Shown here in pieces: positions 15,484 to 23,702 of a DNA stretch of 39,391 bases. The position numbers and the translations under genes were made by a program. The notes beneath the pieces are model-generated. The model was not told where the DNA came from and did not search any database. It saw only the letters and a list, made by a program, of their open reading frames with translations. The stretch covers positions 1 to 39,391 of the forward strand of contig NZ_AXUN02000171.1 of NCBI RefSeq assembly GCF_000495435.3. Direction: 5' to 3'. The DNA is from Youngiibacter fragilis 232.1 (GTDB taxonomy: Bacteria > Bacillota > Clostridia > Clostridiales > Clostridiaceae). Within the stretch, counting starts at the first letter, position 1, and each line of letters opens with the position of its first letter.

Positions 15484-16833
15484 TCAGGATTCCCCAAGGA
15501 TATCCTCATGTCTTCCGCCGCCATCTTGCAGAGGTATGAGCATCCTCAGGATGAACCAGTTGTCGCTGGTGTTTATCGTGACATTTCCTCCATATTTCTT
15601 TACGGTGCTGATTATGCTCTTGATCCCGTATCCGTGATAATCGCTGTCTGCCTTGGTTGTGGTGGGCAGTCCGTCCTCGAAGTCAATGTTGTCATCAAAG
15701 TAGTTTTCAAATCTCACCATAAGGAAGTCATTCTTAGAAAACACAGCTACCCTTATCAGATGCTTGTCCTTGTCCTGCAGCTTCTCCACTCCCTCGATGG
15801 CATTGTCGAAGGCATTCCCGAATATCGTGCATATGTCCATGACATCCATGAAGTTCAAAAGGCTTCCATCCGCTACGCAGGTAAGGTTGATGCCCTTCTC
15901 CCTGCAGTAGATGCTCTTCCCTGTAAGCACGGTGTCGAGCACTGAGTTACCTGTCTTTATGTCCGACTCATACATGCTTATGGCCCTGTCCATTTCGGCA
16001 AGGTATGACTCCTTCTTGGCAGCGTCGGTTTCCGCCCTTATTATTGCTATCTGGTGCTTCAGGTCATGGTACTTCCTGTTTATCAGCTCAGTAGCTTCCT
16101 TGGAGCTCTGGTACTGCTCATACTGCCTGTAAAGCACGTTGTTGATAGCCTCGAGCTCGAACTTCATCCTCATTTCCTTGCGCTGTTCCTGCTGGGCATA
16201 GATCATGGTAAGTCCGCTGAAATCAACGAGCGTCCTTATGTAGAATATACCGGCCCCCACAGTCGTGAAGATCTCAGCATCCTTGAACGCGAAGTTTATG
16301 TTGCTTATTGTAAAGGAAGCAATGGTGATGAGTATGACACTGCCTAACTCCTTCCTGCTGACGTCGAGCCTTCCGTTTCCTTTAACCTGTCTTTTCACAA
16401 TAAGGTAAAGCAGCACGAAAAGGACAGAATACACTCCAGCCATTATCAGGACTGACGCTGTCAGTGAATCATGGCCAGTGATCAGGACGAAATAGAAGTA
16501 TACCTGCGATTCAAAGGCTGCGATGAACTCTGCTGCAATGAAGGCTACGGATGTGGCGTAGCCGGCGTCAAGCAAGGGTATGTCGCTGCATACATAAATG
16601 AAGGCCAGCATGGATGCGACTGCAACCATCATGCTCGGGACCCAGAAGGCAATGTGCAGCATTCCGGCTACATGCTGTATTGCAAACTGGATTATGCCAA
16701 AAGCGGCAAAAATCCCTGCGAGCCTTATTCCAAGGAACCTTCTCCTGAGGACCAGTATGAACACGGCACATGCCGCGAACTCAGCAAGTGCTGTGTAAAG
16801 CCTTGGGATCTCAGAAAACTGCAGATAGCTCAC
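15484..16833 (-). CDS. AgrC-like sensor histidine kinase (GHKL type)
   Basis: This 449-residue membrane kinase has about six N-terminal helices (residues 12-215) and a short coiled stretch (about 215-250). The phospho-acceptor is H256 in RKYHDLKHQI, as in AgrC/YesN-type kinases. A GHKL ATPase domain follows, with GNAFDNAIEG (N-box) near residue 347 and HGYGIKSIISTVKKYGG. It starts with GTG 16833, which overlaps the stop of the response regulator gene (GTGA) and has GGAGG 9 nt upstream. It forms a two-component system with the LytTR regulator upstream. No agrB or agrD-like peptide gene is next to it, so the signal is unknown. The next gene downstream is the GT2. Confidence 0.88.
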   Translation of the reverse strand: MSYLQFSEIPRLYTALAEFAACAVFILVLRRRFLGIRLAGIFAAFGIIQFAIQHVAGMLHIAFWVPSMMVAVASMLAFIYVCSDIPLLDAGYATSVAFIAAEFIAAFESQVYFYFVLITGHDSLTASVLIMAGVYSVLFVLLYLIVKRQVKGNGRLDVSRKELGSVILITIASFTISNINFAFKDAEIFTTVGAGIFYIRTLVDFSGLTMIYAQQEQRKEMRMKFELEAINNVLYRQYEQYQSSKEATELINRKYHDLKHQIAIIRAETDAAKKESYLAEMDRAISMYESDIKTGNSVLDTVLTGKSIYCREKGINLTCVADGSLLNFMDVMDICTIFGNAFDNAIEGVEKLQDKDKHLIRVAVFSKNDFLMVRFENYFDDNIDFEDGLPTTTKADSDYHGYGIKSIISTVKKYGGNVTINTSDNWFILRMLIPLQDGGGRHEDILGES

Positions 16834-17540
16834 CTAAGCACACCTCCGATATAGTCAGCAAGCGCGTTCATGAAATCAGCCTTGCGCGGTCTGCTTATCT
16901 TGAGCTTGTGCCCTCCCACTGTAGCTATGTCCTGGTTTACACTCTCCACATGGGCAAGATTGACAAGATAGCAGTTGTTGCAGCGGGTGAAGGATGATGA
17001 AGGGAGCTTCTGCTCCATGTTCTTCAGGGAATCATTGAATGTGTATTCCTCGTCCAAAGTATGTACAGTGATCCTGTGCCCGAGGCTCTCGAAATAGGTC
17101 ACCTTTGCCAGGTCGAGCTTTACTATCCCCCCTGAATGCTGCACCACGAGAAAGCTGTCCTTCTTCTTTTTCATCTGGCTTATGGCCTTGGCAAGCTGCT
17201 GCGAGAATGCGAACGGGAGCACGGGCTTTATGACGAAATCAAGAGCGTTAACCGAATACCCCTTTATGGCGTAGTTCGCCATGTTGGTTATGAAGATCAT
17301 TATGACATCCTCATCCACTGACCTTATCTTTTCCGCTGCGGTCATCCCGTCCATTTTGGACATCTGTATGTCAAGGAATATGATGTCGTATATAGGCTTG
17401 TAGCCTTCTACTATTTCAGACCCGTCTGCAAATGCTGTGACCTCGAACTTCTCACCGCTTGTCCTGGAATATTCTGCAATGCAGCCCTTGAGGAGGTCCC
17501 TCACTTCAGCTTCATCGTCTACTATAGCCACCCTTATCAT
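16830..17540 (-). CDS. LytTR-family response regulator
   Basis: This 236-residue regulator has an N-terminal receiver domain with acidic residues VDDE (8-10), phospho-acceptor D57 in IIFLDIQM, and K near residue 107 in FVIKPV. The C-terminal LytTR DNA-binding domain (about 130-232) has VTYFESLGHRITVHT and FTRCNNCYLVNLAHV. In-frame ATG 17555 is further upstream, but ATG 17540 has GGAGG at 7 nt and begins the receiver fold correctly (MIRVAIVDDE). It is co-translated with the kinase gene. Targets are probably nearby surface or carbohydrate genes; no LytTR direct repeats were recognised in the window. Confidence 0.9.
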   Translation of the reverse strand: MIRVAIVDDEAEVRDLLKGCIAEYSRTSGEKFEVTAFADGSEIVEGYKPIYDIIFLDIQMSKMDGMTAAEKIRSVDEDVIMIFITNMANYAIKGYSVNALDFVIKPVLPFAFSQQLAKAISQMKKKKDSFLVVQHSGGIVKLDLAKVTYFESLGHRITVHTLDEEYTFNDSLKNMEQKLPSSSFTRCNNCYLVNLAHVESVNQDIATVGGHKLKISRPRKADFMNALADYIGGVLR

Positions 17541-17587
17541 CTCTTCACCTCCCATGCTTCCAGCACCTTTATTATCCGGATATCTGA

Positions 17588-17616
17588 ATATTAAGCCATC
17601 GCTGTTAAAGTATCAA
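17588..17616 (-). promoter_or_regulatory. Promoter of the two-component operon
   Basis: On the minus strand TTGATA (17611-17616) and TAATAT (17588-17593) are exactly 17 bp apart, 48 bp before the response-regulator start codon. Confidence 0.6.
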
Positions 17617-17635
17617 TAAGCAATTGTCCAACAGT

Positions 17636-17670
17636 GCAAAAGACAACTGAAGCGCAATGCCTCAGCTGTC
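17636..17670 (-). terminator. Terminator after the gtrA gene
   Basis: On the minus strand GACAGCTGAGGC pairs with GCTTCAGTTGTC (two G-U pairs) around a 5-base loop and is followed by TTTTGC. It is placed 8 bp beyond the GtrA stop, ending the GH3-GtrA operon. Confidence 0.75.
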
Positions 17671-17677
17671 CGTTTCT

Positions 17678-18178
17678 TCAGTTTTCCTTCTTCATTACTA
17701 CGTACTTGAGCACCGGGTATATTATAAGCACCTGCACTACTATGTTTATCAGGTTGGTAATGTTCGTCGCCCAGAAGACCCCGAAAACCGCAGTGAGCGG
17801 TGCAAGGGCCACTGTCGGTATGTACAGGCAGATAAGGTAAACGGCAAGCACAGTTACAAGGTATATGGGCACTGCTCCTTTAAGGGAGTTGTTTGCACCG
17901 AAAACGATCCTTCTCTGCACGATGAAGTTCACGGCCTGTGCAACGAAGAAGCTGAGCAGGAACGAAAGGAATGCAGCCAGTCCACCGTTCTTCACTGAGT
18001 AGTCATAGATCCAAAATCTGAAGTCCGTACCTGCAAGTCCTGAAAACAGGTAGTTCCTGCTGAAAATGAGGACAGCAAAATTCACGATAGTGGCGATGTT
18101 GCTGAACAAGTTGAACATGATGAACTCGAAGAGGTCCGAGTGCCTTTCCCTGAAATTCCGGAATGCTTCGTTCATCAT
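17678..18178 (-). CDS. GtrA-family membrane protein
   Basis: This 166-residue protein has four hydrophobic helices in the GtrA pattern. It includes FNLFSNIATIVNFAVL near the N-terminus and the hallmark FFVAQAVNFIVQRRIVFG in the middle. GtrA proteins are thought to help flip or present lipid-linked sugars for glycan modification. The start ATG overlaps the stop of the upstream GH3 gene (ATGATGA), so it is translationally coupled to it. The pairing of a GH3 glycosidase with GtrA is unusual, and the glf/GT2 pair 2.3 kb downstream may belong to the same surface-glycan function. Confidence 0.82.
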   Translation of the reverse strand: MMNEAFRNFRERHSDLFEFIMFNLFSNIATIVNFAVLIFSRNYLFSGLAGTDFRFWIYDYSVKNGGLAAFLSFLLSFFVAQAVNFIVQRRIVFGANNSLKGAVPIYLVTVLAVYLICLYIPTVALAPLTAVFGVFWATNITNLINIVVQVLIIYPVLKYVVMKKEN

Positions 18179-20622
18179 GCTTTTCCTGCCTTCATAAGAC
18201 TTTCACTGAATGCCTTCTTTGCCCTTCTCATCCTGAAGAATCCGGCTAAGAGGCCCGACAGGCCTTTTAAGGATCTTCCATTGACTATCATGAGCAGGCT
18301 GTCCACCATCTCCATGCTGAGCATTCCCTTGGTCATCTTGGCAAGTCCGTAGAAAGGCATGTTGTAGATGTACAGTATATTGAGGTCAGGGCTCTTGTTT
18401 TCTTCAGCCTTATTCTTCATGCGCCTGAGGATCCTGTGGAGAAGCCTTGCCAGTCCGCTTTTTGCATAGTAAAGCTGTGAAATGGTGTCGTTCCTTGTAA
18501 GAGGCAATGACTTGTCCCAATCTGCCCTTGGCACCTTTCTTCCAAGAAGAGCCTCGAACTCTTCATCTGTCACTGAATCCACATCAGCGGTATAGTAGTG
18601 CCCAAGCCTTGACCTCACATATGGCGCTTCCGCCCCTGTACCTTCATGCTTCAGTTCTCCTGTAAGGCGTATGTCTTCTGACGATGCCCCGATTGATATC
18701 CTGTAGGTTCCCTCTTCCACCTCGAACCTTCCTGTCTTTACGCTGAAGTACCTGAAGGTCCTCTCATCGAAGGGTATTGCGACCCTCCTCTTCTCACCCG
18801 GCTGAAGCCTCACCTTCACGAAGCCCTTAAGCTCATGCTTTGGCCTGAATATCTGAGAGTCCTCAAGGCCTACATACAGCTGGGCGATTTCAGCGCCTTC
18901 AGTATCTCCTGTATTGGTGATCGAGAATGTGACGCCATTATCGTCAACTGCAAGGTCCGAATAGCCGAAGGATGTGTAGCTCAGGCCAAATCCGAACGGA
19001 AACCTTACTTCTATGCCTCTTGTTCCGTAATAGCGGTACCCGGTGAATATTGATTCCCTGTACTCGGTTGTGCTTTCAGTTCCAGGGAAATACTTGCAGG
19101 TCGGGACATCCTCATACCTCAGCGGATAGCTTTCACTGAGCTTCCCCCCGGGACAGACCCTGCCCGTGATTACATTAAGGACAGCCATGGCTCCTGCCTG
19201 ACCGGAAAGGCTTCCGTGAAGGATTGCCCTGCAGTCATCTGCCCATGGCATTTCGATCGCTGAGCCGCAGCTGAGAATTGCAACTATGTTCGGATTGACT
19301 TCCTTAAGGGCTTTCAACAGCTTGATCTGGTTCTCGCTGATCCTCATGTGGCTTCGCTCAAGACCCTCAACCTCGCTCATCTCATCGAGACCGATGTAGA
19401 GGAGGGTGACCTGTGCTTTTTTGGCAAGCTCAAGCGCTGCATCAAGCAGCTCCCTGTCTTCCGACCCGTTTCTCCTGAATCCAGGCTCGAATCCAACCAT
19501 CTCAAGGTGTGTATTAACCATGCAGTCCACCGCATTGTCAACCTTTGTTGGATTCACATTGCTTGAACCTCCGCCCTGATAGCGAGGTACCCTTGCAAAA
19601 TCCCCTATGACTGCAACCTTCGTCCCTGCAGCAATTGGGAGGATGCTGTCATCATTCTTGAGAAGTACGATCGATTCCTCAGCAGCCCTTCTGGCAATAT
19701 CATGGTAATATTCAACGTCCTTTCCTGAAGCTCCTGCTGTCTTTTCACTCCCTGACATCCTCAAGTCCTCAAGGAAGCTCAGGTATTCGTCAACCCTCCT
19801 GTCGAGGACTGACTCCGGTATCAGACCGGACCTTACAGCGTTCACGATCTCGATGTCGCTGTTCGTTCCTGAGGAAGGCATCTCCACATTGGTTCCGGCG
19901 GCAAGGCCTGATACCCTGTCATGGCTTCCGCCCCAGTCCGTCACTACTATGCCTTCAAATCCCCATTCATCCCTGAGTATGTCAGATAGAAGGTGGCTGT
20001 TTTCACTCGCATGGCTGCCGTTCACCTTGTTGTAGGACGACATCACAGACAGCGGCTTCCCTTCCTTCACGGCAATTTCAAATCCGGTCAGGTAAAGCTC
20101 CCTGAGGGTCCTCTCATCAAGTATTGAGTCATTTGACATCCTGTGAAGCTCCTGGTTGTTAACTGCAAAGTGCTTGATGCATGCGGAGACCCCACTGCTC
20201 TGGATGCCTCTCGTGAATGCGGCTGCCATCTTACCGCTTAATATTGGGTCTTCACTGTAGTATTCGAAGTTTCGTCCGCACAGGGGGTTCCTCTTCATGT
20301 TAAGGCCCGGTCCGAGCAGCACGTCTATCCCCTGAGCTGAAGCCTCTTCCCCCAGCGCCTGTCCAACGGTCTCCGCAAGGTCAGTATCCCAGCTGTTCGC
20401 CACAGCCGAGGCTGTCGGGTAGCAGGTGGACGGCTTCCCTGGGTTCAGGCCCAGGTGGTCCACCTGGTCGGTCTGGCTTCTGACCCCGTTAGGGCCGTCA
20501 GCGAAGGATATTGCCGGGATTCCAAGCCTGGCTATCTTCTTTGACACCCAGAAGTTCTCTCCGGACATCAATGAGGCTTTTTCCTCAAGCGTCATCTGTC
20601 TTATCATTTCCTTTTTCTTCAT
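18175..20622 (-). CDS. GH3 beta-glucosidase, cytoplasmic, with C-terminal extension
   Basis: This 815-residue glycoside hydrolase family 3 enzyme has the usual order: TIM-barrel domain (residues about 1-290) with ADGPNGVR, GRNFEYYSEDP, KHFAVNNQE and the nucleophile D229 in GIVVTDWGG. The alpha/beta sandwich domain (about 310-540) and a fibronectin-III-like domain (about 560-660) follow, the latter with AEIAQLYVG. The last 110 residues are an extra basic, partly hydrophobic region. No signal peptide is present, so it probably acts on imported oligosaccharides or glycosides. It lies 69 bp after a second GH3 gene and overlaps gtrA. Confidence 0.9.
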   Translation of the reverse strand: MKKKEMIRQMTLEEKASLMSGENFWVSKKIARLGIPAISFADGPNGVRSQTDQVDHLGLNPGKPSTCYPTASAVANSWDTDLAETVGQALGEEASAQGIDVLLGPGLNMKRNPLCGRNFEYYSEDPILSGKMAAAFTRGIQSSGVSACIKHFAVNNQELHRMSNDSILDERTLRELYLTGFEIAVKEGKPLSVMSSYNKVNGSHASENSHLLSDILRDEWGFEGIVVTDWGGSHDRVSGLAAGTNVEMPSSGTNSDIEIVNAVRSGLIPESVLDRRVDEYLSFLEDLRMSGSEKTAGASGKDVEYYHDIARRAAEESIVLLKNDDSILPIAAGTKVAVIGDFARVPRYQGGGSSNVNPTKVDNAVDCMVNTHLEMVGFEPGFRRNGSEDRELLDAALELAKKAQVTLLYIGLDEMSEVEGLERSHMRISENQIKLLKALKEVNPNIVAILSCGSAIEMPWADDCRAILHGSLSGQAGAMAVLNVITGRVCPGGKLSESYPLRYEDVPTCKYFPGTESTTEYRESIFTGYRYYGTRGIEVRFPFGFGLSYTSFGYSDLAVDDNGVTFSITNTGDTEGAEIAQLYVGLEDSQIFRPKHELKGFVKVRLQPGEKRRVAIPFDERTFRYFSVKTGRFEVEEGTYRISIGASSEDIRLTGELKHEGTGAEAPYVRSRLGHYYTADVDSVTDEEFEALLGRKVPRADWDKSLPLTRNDTISQLYYAKSGLARLLHRILRRMKNKAEENKSPDLNILYIYNMPFYGLAKMTKGMLSMEMVDSLLMIVNGRSLKGLSGLLAGFFRMRRAKKAFSESLMKAGKA

Positions 20623-20638
20623 ATCTCACCTATAGCCA

Positions 20639-20667
20639 GGACTGCCCTCCTCCATGGATGGCAGTCC
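20639..20667 (-). terminator. Hairpin between the two GH3 genes
   Basis: GGACTGCC (20639-20646) and GGCAGTCC (20660-20667) form a perfect 8-bp stem with a 13-base loop. No T-tract follows on the minus strand, so it may be a partial terminator or an RNA processing/stability element between cistrons. Confidence 0.45.
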
Positions 20668-20691
20668 CTGTCCTTAGAAATTTTTCTGATG

Positions 20692-23394
20692 TTACTTCTG
20701 AGCCTTCCATGTCTTGGATACGGCATACAGCATATGCTTGCTTGACTCATAAAGGTTCCTGATTACGCTTATCCTCATCGCAGGATCTTCAGTCGCCTTG
20801 AGCATGACCTCATTGTGTCCGTTCTGCCCAGTCCATGCTCCCATGACATCTAGGGACAGGTTTCCGCCTGCATTGAGCATCGCGATAGGATTCATGTGTG
20901 GATATATGTTGGCATCGGTTATAACAACCCCATTGAAACCCCATTCGTTCCTCAGGACTCCTGTAAGTAGGCTTGAGTTACCGCCTGCCCATGAATATCC
21001 GATGTAGTTGAAGGATGACATAACACCGAGGCTTCCACCTTCCTTGACAGCCATTTCGAAAGGCTTCAGGTAAATCTCCCTTATAGCCTGCTCATTGCTC
21101 CATGAGAACAGCTGATTCCTAACGTTAGATTCACGTTCGTTGAGCGCAAAATGCTTTATGAATGTGATCAGGCCCTGGTCCCTTGCTCCCCTTACAACAC
21201 TTGCTGCTATCTTTCCTGCCAGCAACCCGTCCTCTGAGTAGTACTCGAAGTTTCTTCCATTGAACGGGCTCCTGTGTGTGTTCATCGCTGGTGCGTACCA
21301 CCCGCTGTAGCCGTTGGCCTTACCCTCGTTCCCCACGCTTGTTCCCATAAGGTTGGCTATGTCAACGTTCCATGTCGATGCTATTACTACCGGGGTTGGA
21401 TATGTTACTCCCTTTCCGTCAGCACCCATTATGGCGCCCGAGTATATGCTTGCACCGATTGTAGTCGTTCCGTCAGGGGTAAGGGTTCGTGGCACTCCAA
21501 GCCTGTCTATTCCAGAAATCTGCCAGGTCCCTGTTCCCGCAAGGACACTCATTTCCTTGAGTGTAAGCTGTGATACGAATTCATCCCACTTAGGGTCATC
21601 ATATTCAAGTCCTACCATCTCGGAAAAATCTATCTGCCTGGCAAGTGTCTTCCCATATTCAGGAATATCCTCAGCCTTCAGCCCAAGCTCCGAGTCAGTT
21701 GGTGCTTTATACGTCATCGCTGCAAGAATCTTGTCTGTAGCAATGTAATCAGATGCTTTAGGTCCTGTAAAGGCCCTGTTTGCCGGGTCCCATGCCCTTG
21801 TCAGGTAATCTCCGACTCCGATTGCATCATCAAAAAGGTTTGTTGCTTCTACAAGATCCGTAGAACGCTTTCCGTCGTTAGCCTCATTGTATATTATCTC
21901 ATCCTTCAAGGTGAATATCTCGGAATCAAGCTCCACATGTGCATTTTCCCTGAGCATTATCGCATAGTCGCCCTTCTCGAGCACATAGCTCTTGTTGACC
22001 TTGTAGTCATATGAGGCCATGTCTTCTATCGGGAATGTCAGAGAGTAGTATTCGGTTGCTCCGGCCGCTATGACATTTGTCTTCTTGAAATCAACAAGGT
22101 TGACTGTGGCCTTCTCGATTGCTCCGGTATATGGAGGATTGTAGTATATCTGTATTACGTCCTTGCCCGCGACAGTTCCTGTATTCTTCACAGAAACCCT
22201 CACTGTAAGGTTTCCGTTCTCTTCGTTTATCGCCATGATCTCCTTCTCGAACTTGGAGAAGCTAAGACCATGCCCGAACGGGAACATTACTGCGTCATCA
22301 TACTTGAATGTGCTGTCTGTCATTGACCTTGTCTCAAAATACTTGTAGCCTACATAGATTCCTTCGCTGTAGTTCGTGAAGAATCCATAGTCTTCAGGAG
22401 CATTGGTGTAGTGGTAGCTGTTCTTGTTCTTGGTGCCGTCCTCTTCATACTGTATGTAGTTATTAGCGCTCGGATTTGCGAGGTTGTCCTTGAGCCAAGT
22501 GTCAGCAAGCCTTCCAGATGGATTTACAGTTCCGTTCAGTATTCCTGAAAGGGAGTCGATCCCTGACTGTCCAGGATATCCTATCCATACTATGCTCTTT
22601 ATTGAAGGATAATCCTTAACGAAATCAAGCTCCATTGCATTCGCAGAGTTGACGACAAGGATTACCTTGTCAAACTTCTTTGCTACCGCACCTACCATCG
22701 CTGCCTCATCTGGCAGGAGCTGCAGCTGTTCTACGGTGAAGTCGAAGACTTCTCCGCCTCCGCGTCCTATTACGATCACTGCTGTATCGGAGAATTCCTT
22801 AGCCTTGTCAAGTATCGTCTTGCCATCGCTGTAGAGGGTCGTATCAGTATAGGCGCTTACAGGAACTTCAGGGACTGTAATGTTGCTAGGCTTCTCGATG
22901 AACTCTGAAGCGCTGCTGTTTACAGGTGCGTCTGTCTTCCCTATGGATATGTTTCCCTTCTTGTAGTAGTTGTAGTAAAGATAAAGCAGGTCTTCGTTCA
23001 CATTGAAGTTGCCCTTGGGTCCTGCAAGTGAGTCCTCAAGCTTCGTTGCACTCTCAACGTTGGATGCGGAGGATCCTCCGGCGTTGTACACAAGCTGGAC
23101 TCCTCTCATTCCGAATACATTGATGTTCATCTTGCTGTCCGCTGAGGTCTTCAGAGGAAGAAGGCTGTCATTGTTCTGCATGAGTACGAAGCCTTCGTCT
23201 GAAATCGCCCTAGTCGTGTCAGCAGCCGATGTGAACGCGGCTTTCTGTTCCACAGTGTCCGGTTTAAATTTTGCAATAAGCCAGTAGCCTGATCTTGTTA
23301 TCACAAATCCATACACCAGTATTGCAGCAAGGATCACTGCTGTCACACCAAGCACTACCGGCAATTTTTTTCTTTTCTTTGCAGTTTCTGCCAT
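20692..23394 (-). CDS. GH3 glycosidase, membrane-anchored, domain-swapped
   Basis: This 900-residue GH3 protein has the two catalytic domains in reversed order. After a basic N-terminus and one transmembrane helix (about residues 13-35, LPVVLGVTAVILAAILVYG), the alpha/beta sandwich domain comes first (about 60-330). A fibronectin-III-like region follows (about 380-500), and the TIM barrel comes last (about 600-890) with GRNFEYYSEDG, FIKHFALNERE and a nucleophile-type D near 827 in GVVITDANIY. The usual W/Y after the nucleophile is A. Swapped GH3 enzymes are known in rumen clostridia. The helix suggests a catalytic part outside the membrane. ATG 23394 with GAGGGGA is preferred over the in-frame ATG 23430. 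Confidence 0.87.
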   Translation of the reverse strand: MAETAKKRKKLPVVLGVTAVILAAILVYGFVITRSGYWLIAKFKPDTVEQKAAFTSAADTTRAISDEGFVLMQNNDSLLPLKTSADSKMNINVFGMRGVQLVYNAGGSSASNVESATKLEDSLAGPKGNFNVNEDLLYLYYNYYKKGNISIGKTDAPVNSSASEFIEKPSNITVPEVPVSAYTDTTLYSDGKTILDKAKEFSDTAVIVIGRGGGEVFDFTVEQLQLLPDEAAMVGAVAKKFDKVILVVNSANAMELDFVKDYPSIKSIVWIGYPGQSGIDSLSGILNGTVNPSGRLADTWLKDNLANPSANNYIQYEEDGTKNKNSYHYTNAPEDYGFFTNYSEGIYVGYKYFETRSMTDSTFKYDDAVMFPFGHGLSFSKFEKEIMAINEENGNLTVRVSVKNTGTVAGKDVIQIYYNPPYTGAIEKATVNLVDFKKTNVIAAGATEYYSLTFPIEDMASYDYKVNKSYVLEKGDYAIMLRENAHVELDSEIFTLKDEIIYNEANDGKRSTDLVEATNLFDDAIGVGDYLTRAWDPANRAFTGPKASDYIATDKILAAMTYKAPTDSELGLKAEDIPEYGKTLARQIDFSEMVGLEYDDPKWDEFVSQLTLKEMSVLAGTGTWQISGIDRLGVPRTLTPDGTTTIGASIYSGAIMGADGKGVTYPTPVVIASTWNVDIANLMGTSVGNEGKANGYSGWYAPAMNTHRSPFNGRNFEYYSEDGLLAGKIAASVVRGARDQGLITFIKHFALNERESNVRNQLFSWSNEQAIREIYLKPFEMAVKEGGSLGVMSSFNYIGYSWAGGNSSLLTGVLRNEWGFNGVVITDANIYPHMNPIAMLNAGGNLSLDVMGAWTGQNGHNEVMLKATEDPAMRISVIRNLYESSKHMLYAVSKTWKAQK

Positions 23395-23702
23395 TGATCT
23401 TTTCCCCTCTTCTTCATATGATTTCCTCATATGTTTTTTTCAACTATATCACGTTAAAAAACCATATTTAACAGTTTTGCACAGACTGTCATTTTGCACG
23501 CATAAACTGTAACGGTTTTCTGTAAACCATTTATGGCATAGGTACTGAAACCTTATTTCCTCACTTCAATGAATATCCGCCAAAATGGTCATACATGGGG
23601 CTTTCAAGGTTGACTAACTCCATGGAAAGGGTATTATTATAACAAGCAGATTTGTTGAAGCTAGATAAACTTCAAAATCGTCAAAGAAACAGGAGAGAAA
23701 TT
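23395..23702. other. Divergent promoter region between GH3 operon and thrC
   Basis: This 308-bp region holds the thrC promoter annotated separately. It also holds an AT-rich stretch that must contain the GH3 promoter, and a near match to a CcpA cre site at 23508-23521 (TGTAACGGTTTTCT, one key mismatch). A six-pair hairpin TTGAAG/CTTCAA lies in the thrC leader at 23654-23674. Confidence 0.4.
23610..23637 (+). promoter_or_regulatory. Promoter of thrC
   Basis: TTGACT (23610-23615) and TATTAT (23632-23637) are separated by 16 bp, about 65 bp before the start codon. Confidence 0.55.

Noticed and set aside
23508-23521. CcpA cre site upstream of the GH3 operon
   Set aside because: One of the two central CG bases is wrong, so it is only a near match; noted in the intergenic entry but not called.
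23583-23596. ATGGTCATACATGG upstream of the thrC -35, resembling the lct/lar operator
   Set aside because: It shares the first ten bases with the lar site but lacks the second half (ACCA), so it is not a dyad; probably chance.
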